Assembly: GCA_031363055.1 (NCBI GenBank)
Contig: JANLTP010000140.1
Coordinates: 6,897-70,896 of the forward strand
Direction of reading: 5' to 3'
Length of the DNA stretch: 64,000 nucleotides
From: JANLTP01 sp031363055
GTDB lineage: Bacteria > Pseudomonadota > Gammaproteobacteria > Burkholderiales > Burkholderiaceae_E
Positions within the stretch are counted from its first letter, which is position 1, and every line of letters starts with the position of its first letter. Shown here one piece after another: positions 34,901 to 42,539 of the stretch. The notes under the pieces were generated by a model. It saw nothing but the letters and a program-made list of their open reading frames with translations. It was not told where the DNA came from and made no database searches. The translations under genes and the position numbers were made by a program.

Positions 34901-35114
34901 CGAAGATTTGATGGCTGCCTTGACCCTGGCTGACCAGATCGGGCATGCTCGGCTGGCGTGGGAGTGCCATTGCGCCCTGGCCTTGACCGGCTCCGCCCGC
35001 AGTGACAAAAGCAGTGAAACCAGCCACCTTGCGCACGCTCAAAGACTCGCCGAAACCATCGCCGCAAGCCGTCGTGGGTCGGGATTGTTGGACAGTCTGG
35101 ATCTGGCGCAATAA
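31947..35114 (+). CDS. XRE-type HTH plus AAA/STAND ATPase plus TPR regulator
   Basis: This large protein of about 1055 residues combines three parts. An N-terminal XRE helix-turn-helix (RRRRALDLTQEALAVRV, then SQAAIKKIEADERRPS) is followed by an AAA_16/STAND ATPase with Walker A IEGEAGIGKSRLMREV and Walker B LVVMVDDLQWADDASL, and then a long C-terminal array of TPR-like helices. The layout is that of signal-integrating transcription activators related to MalT/AfsR, but with an N-terminal XRE domain. The start at ATG 31947 follows AAAGGGGG; ATG 32001 is an alternative. An acidic Ser/Glu repeat (around 33150) interrupts the ATPase part. Divergent orientation makes the globin genes likely targets. 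Confidence 0.85.
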   Translation: MQITAIRWADQGNHTAATMNEQGKTFGSTFGYWLRRRRRALDLTQEALAVRVSCSQAAIKKIEADERRPSKGLALRLAEHLALPANERAMFLEAARTPRLFGGLGLAALPITAVSVDAAGDSPAHPATAVAPTVDPKSPFVGRSSEYAQCLRLIAGLTASSGHAVLIEGEAGIGKSRLMREVASHARSCSLPLLITHCYEIERAIAYQPAIDLATQACLKVPLDRLGSIAPTLLAEIAALVPAMGQRGLALPPLSADLPAARQARLFMALVQLFDALAQDRPLVVMVDDLQWADDASLQFLHFYARQTASRPAVFIGAYRDDELANTRALSSLVASLHRESHTRHLALKRLRPADTIALLDRLNDPKLNSPDLAARLHLETDGNPFFLWSIMHALQENAIESESESEGEGAPREGASDASNDKSTLPLPDALRDSVRTRLARVSDEDRSLLELAAVLGRRFDFETLLALAQSSEERFLRNMESLVKRRLLIEDHERGCYDFSHDKVREVVYRDIGMARRVLLHRAVAEMLEQHPQINAHGHDARLAEHYERGNVWSKAVHYLDLAASHSQALFAMREALQWFDRALALLEHHPQAATKTARLALFERRGAARAQAGQIEGAVADFQRAIDAARSNGEHSHARDLLIQLGMAHRRADAYEQATVCLDEALEISRITGDQRHTADTLYHLGTVAWSNGRNELAIAYHQEAVDICERLCLTDIVAVQAFHGRGEACFAHAEPAAAIDSYARSLNLARGIADKSYESENMMMIGWACIGHMGLADYPRARSHFDAALIIARAADLQWHLGPTLIGRANAHAAMGNFGDAWADLKEALPRLETLGLVRYQIMANDALGCLFLDLNLVGRALKNFERGITLAQDAGIIYWLPRLQANLVIAQLRLGIQTDQTALQSARQYAQDHSEAWMTLRCLEALAESALAAHDPQACKLYAGQLLLLASPGGIREIAGQAHRLRGLASLALRDYGAAHEDLMAALTLADQIGHARLAWECHCALALTGSARSDKSSETSHLAHAQRLAETIAASRRGSGLLDSLDLAQ

Positions 35115-35117
35115 GTC

Positions 35118-35350
35118 GACCGTGCGCAGCTACCTTGGCCGATCTGCCGTTCGCATGACCGGCATCAACATTACATTGCCGGACGCCTTAAAAGCGGCAT
35201 GACAACGATCGGGTGCGGTGCAACTCCACCGGCCAAGTGGTGCCGACGCAACGCCTTGGCGCGACGGCATCACGCACTTGGTGATGTCGCTGCTGGAGTT
35301 TATGCGGTGGCTGGCGGCACTGGTGCCGCGGCCGCGTCTACACCTCATAT
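35118..35350 (+). pseudogene. Remnant of an IS91-family transposase
   Basis: Within this stretch one frame reads TPWRDGITHLVMSLLEFMRWL and then LAALVPRPRLHLI, the conserved C-terminal block of IS91-type transposases. Just before it a different frame gives the expected NSTGQVV. Upstream the frame SYLGRSAVRM resembles the preceding family segment. The frames are interrupted by shifts and stops and both ends are missing. It begins directly after the stop of the XRE-AAA regulator, so insertion may have trimmed the intergenic region. After it, 35369-35484 has a separate open stretch of unknown origin. Confidence 0.6.
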
Positions 35351-35501
35351 TTAGTCGTCCCTGCAATATTGCGTCAAGCGTTATGTGGCACCGATCTGGC
35401 AGCGCGAAACGCGCGAGGGTGTGTTGCACGAGGAGAGTGATCTTCTGGGAGTGCGGCGGGTGCTGCTCGGTGCCGGAGTGAGTTAGGCAGGTCGAGCGCG
35501 C

Positions 35502-36107
35502 TTGGGCGTTCGGCTGATGTGCTCGCTACTGTATCTGAAGCACGCGTTCAATTTGAGTGACGAGCAGTTGTGCGAGTGGAGCGAGAACGTGGTGTGGCAG
35601 TACTTCAGCGGACTGGAGTATTACGAGCCGAGGATGCCGTGCGATGCCGCACAGATCGGACAGTGCAACGAGTTGATCAAGGGTGCGGGCACGGCGGTCA
35701 AGCAGGCGTTTGTGGACCTGGGCTACCGGCGCGTTGATGCCCAGAATCCGGGAATAGAAGTCGTGCATCGAGGGCGCATCGGCTCGATGAGCAAACTGAA
35801 GAAACGACAACTGCTGCGCCGACAGGCGATCGAGCCCGCGATCGGGCACGTCAAGCACGACAATCGGATGATTCGTTGTTACCTGCAAGGCAGCACAGGC
35901 GACGCGCTGCATGCGATCAGTTGTGCGGCCGGCTACAACATCCGCTGGTTGATGCGAGCGATCCTGCGTTTAGGCCTCAAGGGCCTTTTTGCGCTCGCGT
36001 TACTAGCGGTCTATTGGCCTCGTATCGTGCAACGCCGGCCTCTGGCACGGATACACACCAAAATCATCGCCGATCCAGCGCCTCGTCTTGTATCCGTTGC
36101 GGCGTGA
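35502..36107 (+). pseudogene. Remnant of an IS5-family transposase
   Basis: The 201-codon frame contains LMCSLLYLKHAFNLSDEQLC, then the expected PR-PCD-SQIG-type block (PRMPCDAAQIG), after which the central part with the catalytic DDE residues is mostly lost. It resumes with AVKQAFVDLGYRR and ends with RRQAIEPAIGHVKHDNRM and the GYNIRWLMRAIL C-terminus. A full IS5-family transposase of this type is roughly twice as long. No terminal inverted repeats were recognised. Confidence 0.72.
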
Positions 36108-36143
36108 ATTGAATTTTGCAGGTGCGACTATTTAACCAGGCAC

Positions 36144-36503
36144 TTACGCTGCTTCCTTGATCATGACCTGAGTGGCGGCTTCATTGTGCGCGTTAGCATC
36201 CAAACGCGGCAAGGTCGTCAGGTTATCCAACCCGATCCATGACAGGCTGCGTGCAAGTTCGTCGCGCTTTCTCATGAGCCTGTATTGGCTGGCCAGGCAC
36301 CAGCCAAGGACCACGACCCCGGCAGCGCCGAGCGCGGCCAGCATCATATGGCCGCGTAAGGCACCGAAGATGAAGGTCACAAGTATGACGAAGGTGGCAA
36401 TGGCAAACACGGCGCGAATGTTGCAAAGCCGACTGTCCAGAAGATGTAACTCTGCGCGGCGCACGGCATCGGCTTCGCGCGACGTAACGTACTGATTTTG
36501 CAC
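36144..36503 (-). CDS. Small membrane protein with two transmembrane segments, unknown function
   Basis: A 119-residue protein starts at GTG 36503, chosen because AAGGAG (36514-36519) lies ten bases upstream; the frame is open further upstream without a better signal. A charged amphipathic N-terminus is followed by two hydrophobic helices (VFAIATFVILVTFIFGAL and MMLAALGAAGVVVLGWCLA) and a polar C-terminal tail. This hairpin arrangement is common in small inner-membrane proteins. It lies 240 bp downstream of motA on the same strand. No family is recognised. Confidence 0.6.
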   Translation of the reverse strand: MQNQYVTSREADAVRRAELHLLDSRLCNIRAVFAIATFVILVTFIFGALRGHMMLAALGAAGVVVLGWCLASQYRLMRKRDELARSLSWIGLDNLTTLPRLDANAHNEAATQVMIKEAA

Positions 36504-36742
36504 GGCAAAATTACTCCTTAATTGAGGTGGTTCCGTCACCATCCCGGAATTGAAGAGCAAATCTTACAAGCGAGTGATATGAATCGATTGTGGAGGATAG
36601 TTACGCCTCCTGCGGCGCATTCCACGAAGCGATCGATTGAATATCAATATCTCCCTGATTTATTTCAGGAAAAGGGTCTCTCGCGATCGCGATGTAAAGA
36701 GTGTCGACAGCGCCTTATTGAGCGCCGACGATCGCTAGCCGA

Positions 36743-37603
36743 TTACTTCTTGCCCTTGAGCTGACCTTCAAGCTCGACATAGGTCGGCCGATCGCTCGAG
36801 TACAGCACCTTTCGGCCGAACTCGACGGCGACTTGCGGCGCATAACCTTGCATGCTGGCCAGCAGGGTCGACTTGATGCACTGCAGCTCCTTCGTGCCCT
36901 CGTCGACCTTCTGTTCGAGCAGTCCGGCCAGCGGTTCCACAAAGGCATAGGCCATCAGAATGCCGAGGAAGGTACCGACCAGCGCGGAGCCGATCATGCC
37001 GCCCAGAATGGCCGGCGCAGCACCCACCGAAGCCATGGTGTTGACGACACCCAGCACGGCTGCGACGATGCCGAACGCCGGCAGGCCGCCTGCGATCCGC
37101 TGAATCGCAGCCGCCGGAGCGTGCGCTTCATGATGGTGGGTGTCGATCTCGCTATCGATGAGCGATTCGATTTCGTGAGCATTCAAATTTCCGGACACCA
37201 TCATGCGCAAATAGTCGGTAATGAACTCGACCACATGATGATCGGCGGCGATCACCGGAAATTTCTTGAAGAGCGCCGAGTCGTGCGGGTTTTCGACGTC
37301 CTGCTCGATCGCCATCAGTCCTTCCTTGCGCGCCTTTTGCAAGATTTCGTATAACAGCGAGAGCAACTCGACATAACGGGCCTTGCTGTATTTCGAACCC
37401 TTCAGAAGCTTCGGAATCGAGGCCAGGGTCGACTTCAGTACGGCTGGCTGATTGTTGACGATAAAGGCGCCGAGCGCGCCGCCGCAAATGACCATCAATT
37501 CGGTGGGCATCGCATGCAACACCACCGCAATCTTGCCGCCGTGAATCATGAAGCCGCCAAAAATACAGACGATCGCGACGATGTAGCCAATGATCACGAA
37601 CAT
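36743..37603 (-). CDS. motA: Flagellar motor stator protein MotA
   Basis: The 286-residue protein has the four-helix MotA layout: FVIIGYIVAIVCIFGGFMIHGG at the N-terminus, the PTELMVICGGALGAFIVNN stretch, the long cytoplasmic loop with the charged residues that contact FliG, and helices 3-4 with LPAFGIVAAVLGVVNTM and ILGGMIGSALVGTFLGILMAYAF. It should form the proton channel with MotB. The expected partner motB does not follow; the next gene downstream is an unrelated small membrane protein. Confidence 0.93.
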   Translation of the reverse strand: MFVIIGYIVAIVCIFGGFMIHGGKIAVVLHAMPTELMVICGGALGAFIVNNQPAVLKSTLASIPKLLKGSKYSKARYVELLSLLYEILQKARKEGLMAIEQDVENPHDSALFKKFPVIAADHHVVEFITDYLRMMVSGNLNAHEIESLIDSEIDTHHHEAHAPAAAIQRIAGGLPAFGIVAAVLGVVNTMASVGAAPAILGGMIGSALVGTFLGILMAYAFVEPLAGLLEQKVDEGTKELQCIKSTLLASMQGYAPQVAVEFGRKVLYSSDRPTYVELEGQLKGKK

Positions 37604-37800
37604 GAAGAAAGCTCTTTCAGGTTGTCTTCTGGATAGTGAAAGTCGAGGTGAGCCGCAATGGCAAAACCCCGGTTACTGCCCAGTCTACGAATGCACTGAA
37701 AATTGGATTGAGTAATTAGCGGTGTAAAGATCAGCCATTTCAAAGCTCGCTCAACGGGATGGGTCAAGCACCAGGAAGACAGCACTACAAAGACAAGCGA

Positions 37801-37877
37801 ACGCCAAATCGAATGCCAAATCGAGACTTGACGCACGTAATAAGTGGACGCATAATACGTGGACACATAATAAGTCT
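37801..37877. repeat. Two adjacent short tandem repeats between motA and the toxin-antitoxin pair
   Basis: ACGCCAAATCGA and ATGCCAAATCGA lie side by side at 37801-37824 (12 bp). About 10 bp further on, three imperfect units of about 15 bp built on A-(C/T)-ATAATA-GTGG repeat through 37877. The remainder of the motA-vapB gap (37604-37800) holds no supported gene. Confidence 0.6.
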
Positions 37878-37901
37878 TCTAATGTGACCCGACACGCCAC
37901 C

Positions 37902-38126
37902 ATGAACATCACTTTATCGATCGACGAGCAAATCGCGACGAAAGCTCGAGCAGCCGCGCAAAAAATGGGCAAAAGCCTGAACCAGGTCGTGCGCGATTAC
38001 CTTGAGCAACTGGCTGGGGAGGCTAATCGAAGCCAGGAATGGGCGCAGTTTGAAGCTCGTTGTCTGCAATCCCCAGGCCGTTTGAACGGCTGGAAATTCA
38101 ATCGTGACGAAGCCAACGAGCGATAG
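37902..38126 (+). CDS. Antitoxin of a type II toxin-antitoxin pair (VapB/CopG-like)
   Basis: The 74-residue protein begins MNITLSIDEQIATKARAAAQKMGKSLNQVVRDYL, a ribbon-helix-helix-type antitoxin N-terminus, followed by a polar C-terminal half that would wrap the toxin. The ATG at 37902 is used because conserved sequence begins there. Its 3' end overlaps the start of the PIN-domain gene by 23 nt, as usual for antitoxin-toxin operons, in which the pair represses its own promoter. Confidence 0.8.
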   Translation: MNITLSIDEQIATKARAAAQKMGKSLNQVVRDYLEQLAGEANRSQEWAQFEARCLQSPGRLNGWKFNRDEANER

Positions 38127-38550
38127 TTTGTCTCGAGTGGCCACCCGCAATTTCATTGACACCAATATTCTCGTGTATGCGGAGGGTGCTGATTCTTCTA
38201 TCTTCCAACGCGTAGCTCTGGATCTACTCAAACGACTATTCGAGGAAAAGCGAGGTGTCCTGTCGACACAAGTGTTGCAAGAATATTGCAACGTCGCAAT
38301 CAAGAAGCTTGGCCTGCCGATGGATCATATTCGTGCACAACTCGATTTGTACGAGCAATTCGAAGTTATCCAGGTTACGCCCGCTGTCATTCGCTTGGGA
38401 TTGGACTTGCATCAGACTCGGAGCCTCGCGTTTTACGATTCGCTGATTCTCGCGACTGCACAAATTGCTGGCTGCGACTTGCTTTATAGCGAAGATATGA
38501 ACGACGGCGAGCAAATTGGTCCGGTTCGCATCGTGAATCCATTCCGGTAG
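38104..38550 (+). CDS. PIN-domain toxin (VapC-like ribonuclease)
   Basis: The 148-residue protein has the PIN-domain acidic residues: Asp in NFIDTNILVY, Glu in STQVLQEYCNV, and Asp in SLAFYDSLILATA and in LYSEDMNDG. These coordinate Mg2+ for RNA cleavage. The predicted GTG start at 38104 lies inside the antitoxin gene; a TTG further in would shorten the N-terminus. VapC proteins usually cut tRNA or rRNA; the target here is unknown. Confidence 0.85.
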   Translation: MTKPTSDSLSRVATRNFIDTNILVYAEGADSSIFQRVALDLLKRLFEEKRGVLSTQVLQEYCNVAIKKLGLPMDHIRAQLDLYEQFEVIQVTPAVIRLGLDLHQTRSLAFYDSLILATAQIAGCDLLYSEDMNDGEQIGPVRIVNPFR

Positions 38551-38595
38551 ACTTCCGGAATCAAGCCGTCGGCAAATGAACGGATCAATCTGAAC

Positions 38596-39579
38596 ATGTC
38601 CAAGGCGCCCTATGACGGTTTAACACCAGACTGCATTCTCGATGCGCTGGACAGCGTGGGACAGCGCGGCGACGGCCGTCTGATTGCGCTGAACAGTTAC
38701 GAGAATCGGGTCTATCAGATTTATCTGGAGTCGGGCGAGGTGGTGGTGGCCAAGTTCTATCGACCGCAGCGCTGGAGCGACGAGCAAATTCTTGAGGATC
38801 ATGCATTTGCGCTGGAGTTGACCGCAGAAGAAGTTCCCGTAGTCGCGCCAATGCTGATCGGACAGCACAGCTTGTTTGAGCACGCGGGCTTTCGCTTCGC
38901 GTTGTTCAAGCGAATGGGCGGGCGCGCTCCCGAGCTTGATGCGCCCGAGGTATTGAGCCGAATCGGTGGTTTTCTGGGCCGCATCCACGCGGTCGGTGCG
39001 CGCACGGTGTTCAAGCACCGGCCTCGGCTCGACATTGCCGGCTTCGGCGTTGCGTCGCGCGATTATCTGCTCGCCAGCGATTTGATACCGATTGATTTAC
39101 GCCCGGCCTGGTCGGCAGCCGCCGACGCGGTACTGGTTGCGATTAAGGGTGCGTTCGACGAACTCGGGGCATTGACACTGCTGCGAATTCACGGCGACTG
39201 TCATATTGGCAATATTCTCTGGTCTGAAACAGGCGCTCATCTGGTTGATCTGGACGACTGCGTCACCGGTCCTGCGATTCAGGACTTCTGGATGTTGCTG
39301 TCGGGCGATGCGCAGGCGATGGCCTTGCAGCTTGACGAACTGCTCGAAGGTTACGAGCAGTTTGCGCGCTTCGATGCGCGTGAATTGCGCCTGCTGGAGG
39401 CGCTGCGCGGTCTGCGATTGCTGCATTACAGCGCCTGGTTGGCACGACGCTGGCAAGACCCGGCGTTCCTGCTCGCGTTCCCTTGGTTCAACACTCAGCG
39501 CTATTGGCAGGACCGGATTCTCGAGTTGCGTGAGCAGATAGGCGCGCTGAGTGAACCTTCGCTGAGGTTGTTTCGTTAA
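38596..39579 (+). CDS. srkA: Stress response kinase A (SrkA/YihE/RdoA family)
   Basis: The 327-residue protein matches SrkA in length and in the start LTPDCILDALDSVG, the ALNSYENRVYQI and VVAKFYRPQRW stretches (ATP-binding Lys), the catalytic loop LRIHGDCHIGNILW and the metal-site LVDLDDC. SrkA is a Ser/Thr kinase of the choline-kinase-like fold that counters stress-induced cell death in Escherichia coli. It stands alone between the VapBC pair and the hydroxyacyl-CoA dehydrogenase. Confidence 0.92.
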   Translation: MSKAPYDGLTPDCILDALDSVGQRGDGRLIALNSYENRVYQIYLESGEVVVAKFYRPQRWSDEQILEDHAFALELTAEEVPVVAPMLIGQHSLFEHAGFRFALFKRMGGRAPELDAPEVLSRIGGFLGRIHAVGARTVFKHRPRLDIAGFGVASRDYLLASDLIPIDLRPAWSAAADAVLVAIKGAFDELGALTLLRIHGDCHIGNILWSETGAHLVDLDDCVTGPAIQDFWMLLSGDAQAMALQLDELLEGYEQFARFDARELRLLEALRGLRLLHYSAWLARRWQDPAFLLAFPWFNTQRYWQDRILELREQIGALSEPSLRLFR

Positions 39580-39660
39580 GGCAGCCGACGAGCGTCGCGC
39601 AACGCGGCCGTCAGCTCCACTACAATTGTGTTGATGCAACCAATCGGGCGGAGCAGTTTT

Positions 39661-40512
39661 ATGGCGATTCAAACTATCGGAATCATCGGTGCGGGCACCA
39701 TGGGTAACGGTATTGCTCAGGCCTGTGCAGTCAACGGCATGAGTGCCATCGTTCAGGATATCAACCAAGCGGCCCTCGAGCGGGCGCTCAAAACGGTGTC
39801 TTCGTCGCTCGATCGTTCGGTCAAGAAGGGCACGTTGAGCGAGGACCAAAAAGCCCAGGTCATGAGTCGAATCAAGACCACAACTCTGGCCAGTGACCTG
39901 GTGCAGGCCGACCTCGTCATCGAAGCCGCGACCGAAAACGAAGCCCTGAAGATCAAACTGCTGCAGGGCGTCGACGCGATCCTGAAACCTGACACCATTA
40001 TCGCCAGCAATACTTCGTCGATATCAATTACCAAGCTGGCCGCCGCGACCCGCCGTCCGGAACGATTTGTCGGCATGCATTTTTTCAATCCAGTACCGGT
40101 CATGGCGCTGGTCGAGATCATTCGCGGATTGCGCACTTCGGAAAGCACCGTGACTGCCGTCACTGATCTGGCACGCGCGCTGGGCAAGACACCGATCGGC
40201 GTCAAGAACAGCGCCGGCTTTGTGGTCAATCGCATCTTGTGTCCGATGATCAACGAAGCCATCTTTGCGCTGCAAGACGGCCTGGCCAGCGCCGAAGAAA
40301 TTGACGCTGGCATGCGGCTGGGCTGCAATCACCCGATCGGTCCGTTGGCCCTGTGCGATATGGTCGGTCTTGACGTTCAATTAGCGGTCATGGAAGTGCT
40401 CTACAACAGCTTCAATGATTCCAAGTATCGGCCAGCGCCCTTGCTCAAGGAAATGGTCGATGCCGGACTGCTGGGCCGCAAGAGCGGTCAGGGCTTTTAC
40501 AAGTACGCTTAG
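39661..40512 (+). CDS. 3-hydroxybutyryl-CoA / 3-hydroxyacyl-CoA dehydrogenase
   Basis: The 283-residue enzyme interconverts 3-hydroxyacyl-CoA and acetoacetyl-type CoA with NAD(P). It has the Rossmann start IGIIGAGTMGNGIAQACAVNG, the catalytic-His region FVGMHFFNPVPVMALVEIIRG, and GFVVNRILCPMINEAIF. Length matches the single-domain PaaH/Hbd type. The frame opens 11 codons upstream, but ATG 39661 leads straight into the conserved N-terminus. It is 17 bp ahead of the TPMT-like methyltransferase gene. Confidence 0.93.
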   Translation: MAIQTIGIIGAGTMGNGIAQACAVNGMSAIVQDINQAALERALKTVSSSLDRSVKKGTLSEDQKAQVMSRIKTTTLASDLVQADLVIEAATENEALKIKLLQGVDAILKPDTIIASNTSSISITKLAAATRRPERFVGMHFFNPVPVMALVEIIRGLRTSESTVTAVTDLARALGKTPIGVKNSAGFVVNRILCPMINEAIFALQDGLASAEEIDAGMRLGCNHPIGPLALCDMVGLDVQLAVMEVLYNSFNDSKYRPAPLLKEMVDAGLLGRKSGQGFYKYA

Positions 40513-40529
40513 GTCAGAGTCAGCGCATC

Positions 40530-41177
40530 GTGGCCGGCCCCAACGCAGAGTTCTGGCAAGATAAATTCGAGACCGGGCAAACGCCTTGGGATCGCCGCAA
40601 GGTCAACACGCAGCTCACCGAATGGCTGAATCGCCTGGTGATCAGCTCTTCGCCGCCCAATCAATTGCAAGGACCGGTGGTAGTACCCGGCTGCGGTTCG
40701 GGGTATGAAGTCATCGAGCTGGCGCGGCGCGGCTTCAGTGTGATTGGCATTGACTATGCGCCGGCGGCGATCATGCGAGCGAATCAGCAACTTATTCATT
40801 TGACGCACGAGCAGCGTCGGCGCGTGCAACTGGTTCAGGCTGATCTGCTCGGCTGGCAGCCGCCCAGTCAGGTCGGCGCTGTCTACGAGCAGACCTGCCT
40901 GTGCGCTTTGCATCCGGACTATTGGCTCGCGTATGCCGCCCAAATGATGCGCTGGATGATGCCCGGCGGAAAATTGCTGGCGTTATTTGCGCAAGCACTG
41001 AAGTCGGGCGCCAGCGATGGGCTGATCCAGGGCCCGCCCTACCATTGCGATATTCATGCCATGCGCGCCTTGTTTCCAGACGTCTACTGGATCTGGCCGA
41101 AGCCGCCGTTTACGAAAGTCAATCATCCGATGGGCATGTACGAACTGGCGGTGGTGCTTGAGCGCAGAGGCGCCTGA
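40530..41177 (+). CDS. Thiopurine S-methyltransferase (TPMT) superfamily methyltransferase
   Basis: The 215-residue protein has the TPMT-type opening FWQDKFETGQTPWDRR and SAM-binding motif VVVPGCGSGYEVIELARRGFSVIGIDYAPAA. Family members methylate thiols, selenite or halides. The GTG start at 40530 is 17 bp after the dehydrogenase stop. The true substrate cannot be read from sequence. Confidence 0.85.
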   Translation: MAGPNAEFWQDKFETGQTPWDRRKVNTQLTEWLNRLVISSSPPNQLQGPVVVPGCGSGYEVIELARRGFSVIGIDYAPAAIMRANQQLIHLTHEQRRRVQLVQADLLGWQPPSQVGAVYEQTCLCALHPDYWLAYAAQMMRWMMPGGKLLALFAQALKSGASDGLIQGPPYHCDIHAMRALFPDVYWIWPKPPFTKVNHPMGMYELAVVLERRGA

Positions 41178-41181
41178 CCGC

Positions 41182-41802
41182 TCAATGCGCAGGTGAGATC
41201 GAGCAGCGTCCGCGCTCCGGATTGGCTTCGACCGGCTGTGCGACGATTTTGCTCAGCGCATCGGCACCGCCAACGTAGGCACCATCGATCCAGATCTGTG
41301 GCACGGTAATCGGTGTCTTGGGTCCGACGATCGGCTTGACTCTTGCCAACATTTCGTAAAGTCCGCGCGGTTCACGGACCACATCGTGATATTGATATGA
41401 GATGCCCGCCTGGTCGAGGTGGGCCTTGGCACGTTTGCAATGCGGGCAAGTTTCCTTGCCGTACACATGATTGCCTTGCACCGCCGAGCGTTGTGCATGC
41501 TGCGTGATCACCGCCTGAGTCAACACGCCACGATTAAGCGCACCCCCTTGGCCGATGATTTCGCCTTCGACCATAACGATTGGCGCATGCCAACCGCCCT
41601 TGGGTAGCGGTTTCCACCACTCGGTCAACCAATCGCGAATGTCCAGCTCGACCGGGATCGAGGCCAACTCGTTTTTCATGGTGTCCAGAATCACGTCCTT
41701 GGTCAGCGTACATTCGCCGCACGGAATGCTGACCTTGAATGGCCCCCATGCTCCGGCCCAGCGATAGACGGTGATGCAGATCGGTTTGGCGTTCATAGGC
41801 AT
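41182..41802 (-). CDS. Two-domain thioredoxin-fold protein: CxxC domain plus glutaredoxin domain
   Basis: The 206-residue cytoplasmic protein has an N-terminal half with Cys28 and Cys31 (PCGECTLTKD) and a C-terminal glutaredoxin domain with HVYGKETCPHC (Cys119/Cys122), the cis-proline TVPQIWI and GGAD glutathione-site residues. Two thiol-redox modules in one chain are unusual for glutaredoxins, which are normally single-domain. The start may be 41802 or 41796. It converges with the TPMT-like gene, 4 bp apart. Confidence 0.78.
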   Translation of the reverse strand: MPMNAKPICITVYRWAGAWGPFKVSIPCGECTLTKDVILDTMKNELASIPVELDIRDWLTEWWKPLPKGGWHAPIVMVEGEIIGQGGALNRGVLTQAVITQHAQRSAVQGNHVYGKETCPHCKRAKAHLDQAGISYQYHDVVREPRGLYEMLARVKPIVGPKTPITVPQIWIDGAYVGGADALSKIVAQPVEANPERGRCSISPAH

Positions 41803-42046
41803 TCTTTAGCTGGTTGTTGCTCCGGCGGGTTGTTGAGAGGATTTTGCACTGGATTCAAGCCCAGTGACCAGATTTTTGCAGTCTTCTTGTATTTCATGCT
41901 CGAGTCGAAGCGAGATATCCGAATGAACATAACGATTGAAGCGCCGAGCAGGGTTCAGCGCCTGACGGGGATTCAGCGCCGGGTCGGTCGATCGCTCGCG
42001 GTTCGTGTATCCTCTTTGACGACTCATTCACTCGCGCGCAACTTAC

Positions 42047-42466
42047 ATGCCGTCAAAGCCAGCAACCAAGAGTGCGATCAAGTCCGTCAAACCGGCCAGA
42101 GCCGGTCGCTCGCCGCTCAGCGCGCCGGTTGCCCGTTTCAGAATGCGGGTAACCAACGGTGCTGAAATCATGATCGGCCCGGGCAAGATTGCCCTCCTGG
42201 AAGCGATCGAAGAAACCGGTTCTATCACCGCTGCGGCCAAGCACCTGGGCATGTCCTATCGGCGCGCCTGGCTGTTGATGGATTCGATCAATCATTCGCT
42301 CAAGCAGCCCGCTGTCGATACGGCCGTTGGCGGTGAGCGCGGCGGCGGTACACGATTGACCGAAACCGGTAGGCAGGTCATTGATTTATACCGTCGGATC
42401 GAAGGAAATGCGGCGCGGGCCACCGCGTCTGAACTCAAGGTCTTGATGGGTTTGCTGGCGCACTGA
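42047..42466 (+). CDS. modE: ModE-type molybdate-responsive regulator, DNA-binding domain only
   Basis: The 139-residue protein has a Lys/Pro/Ala-rich N-terminus and the ModE winged helix-turn-helix: IGPGKIALLEAIEETGSITAAAKHLGMSYRRAWLLMDSIN, then the wing-containing GGERGGGTRLTETGRQVI. The C-terminal molybdate-binding Mop domains of Escherichia coli ModE are absent, as in many other proteobacterial ModE-like proteins, so how it senses molybdate is unclear. It precedes modABC by 73 bp and is the obvious regulator of that operon. Confidence 0.88.
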   Translation: MPSKPATKSAIKSVKPARAGRSPLSAPVARFRMRVTNGAEIMIGPGKIALLEAIEETGSITAAAKHLGMSYRRAWLLMDSINHSLKQPAVDTAVGGERGGGTRLTETGRQVIDLYRRIEGNAARATASELKVLMGLLAH

Positions 42467-42476
42467 CCCTCGTCAT

Positions 42477-42493
42477 GTACTGTAGTATATTAC
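42477..42493. promoter_or_regulatory. Candidate ModE operator upstream of modA
   Basis: GTACTGTAGTATATTAC is an imperfect 17-bp palindrome (six of eight pairs match) in an AT-rich patch 47 bp before the modA ATG. ModE boxes are AT-rich palindromes with TATA-type cores at this position. This is inference from position and symmetry. Confidence 0.4.
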
Positions 42494-42539
42494 GCTCAAG
42501 AGGTCAGTGCCGGTCCTCGGCTCAGCGACGATCACGTTC

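Noticed and set aside
36522..36764. 80-codon plus-strand frame downstream of motA
   Set aside because: Overlaps the 3' end of motA antisense; no motifs or start signal.
41806..42027. 73-codon minus-strand frame between the glutaredoxin-like and modE genes
   Set aside because: No ribosome binding site, low-complexity start built on a short DNA repeat, and no known family.
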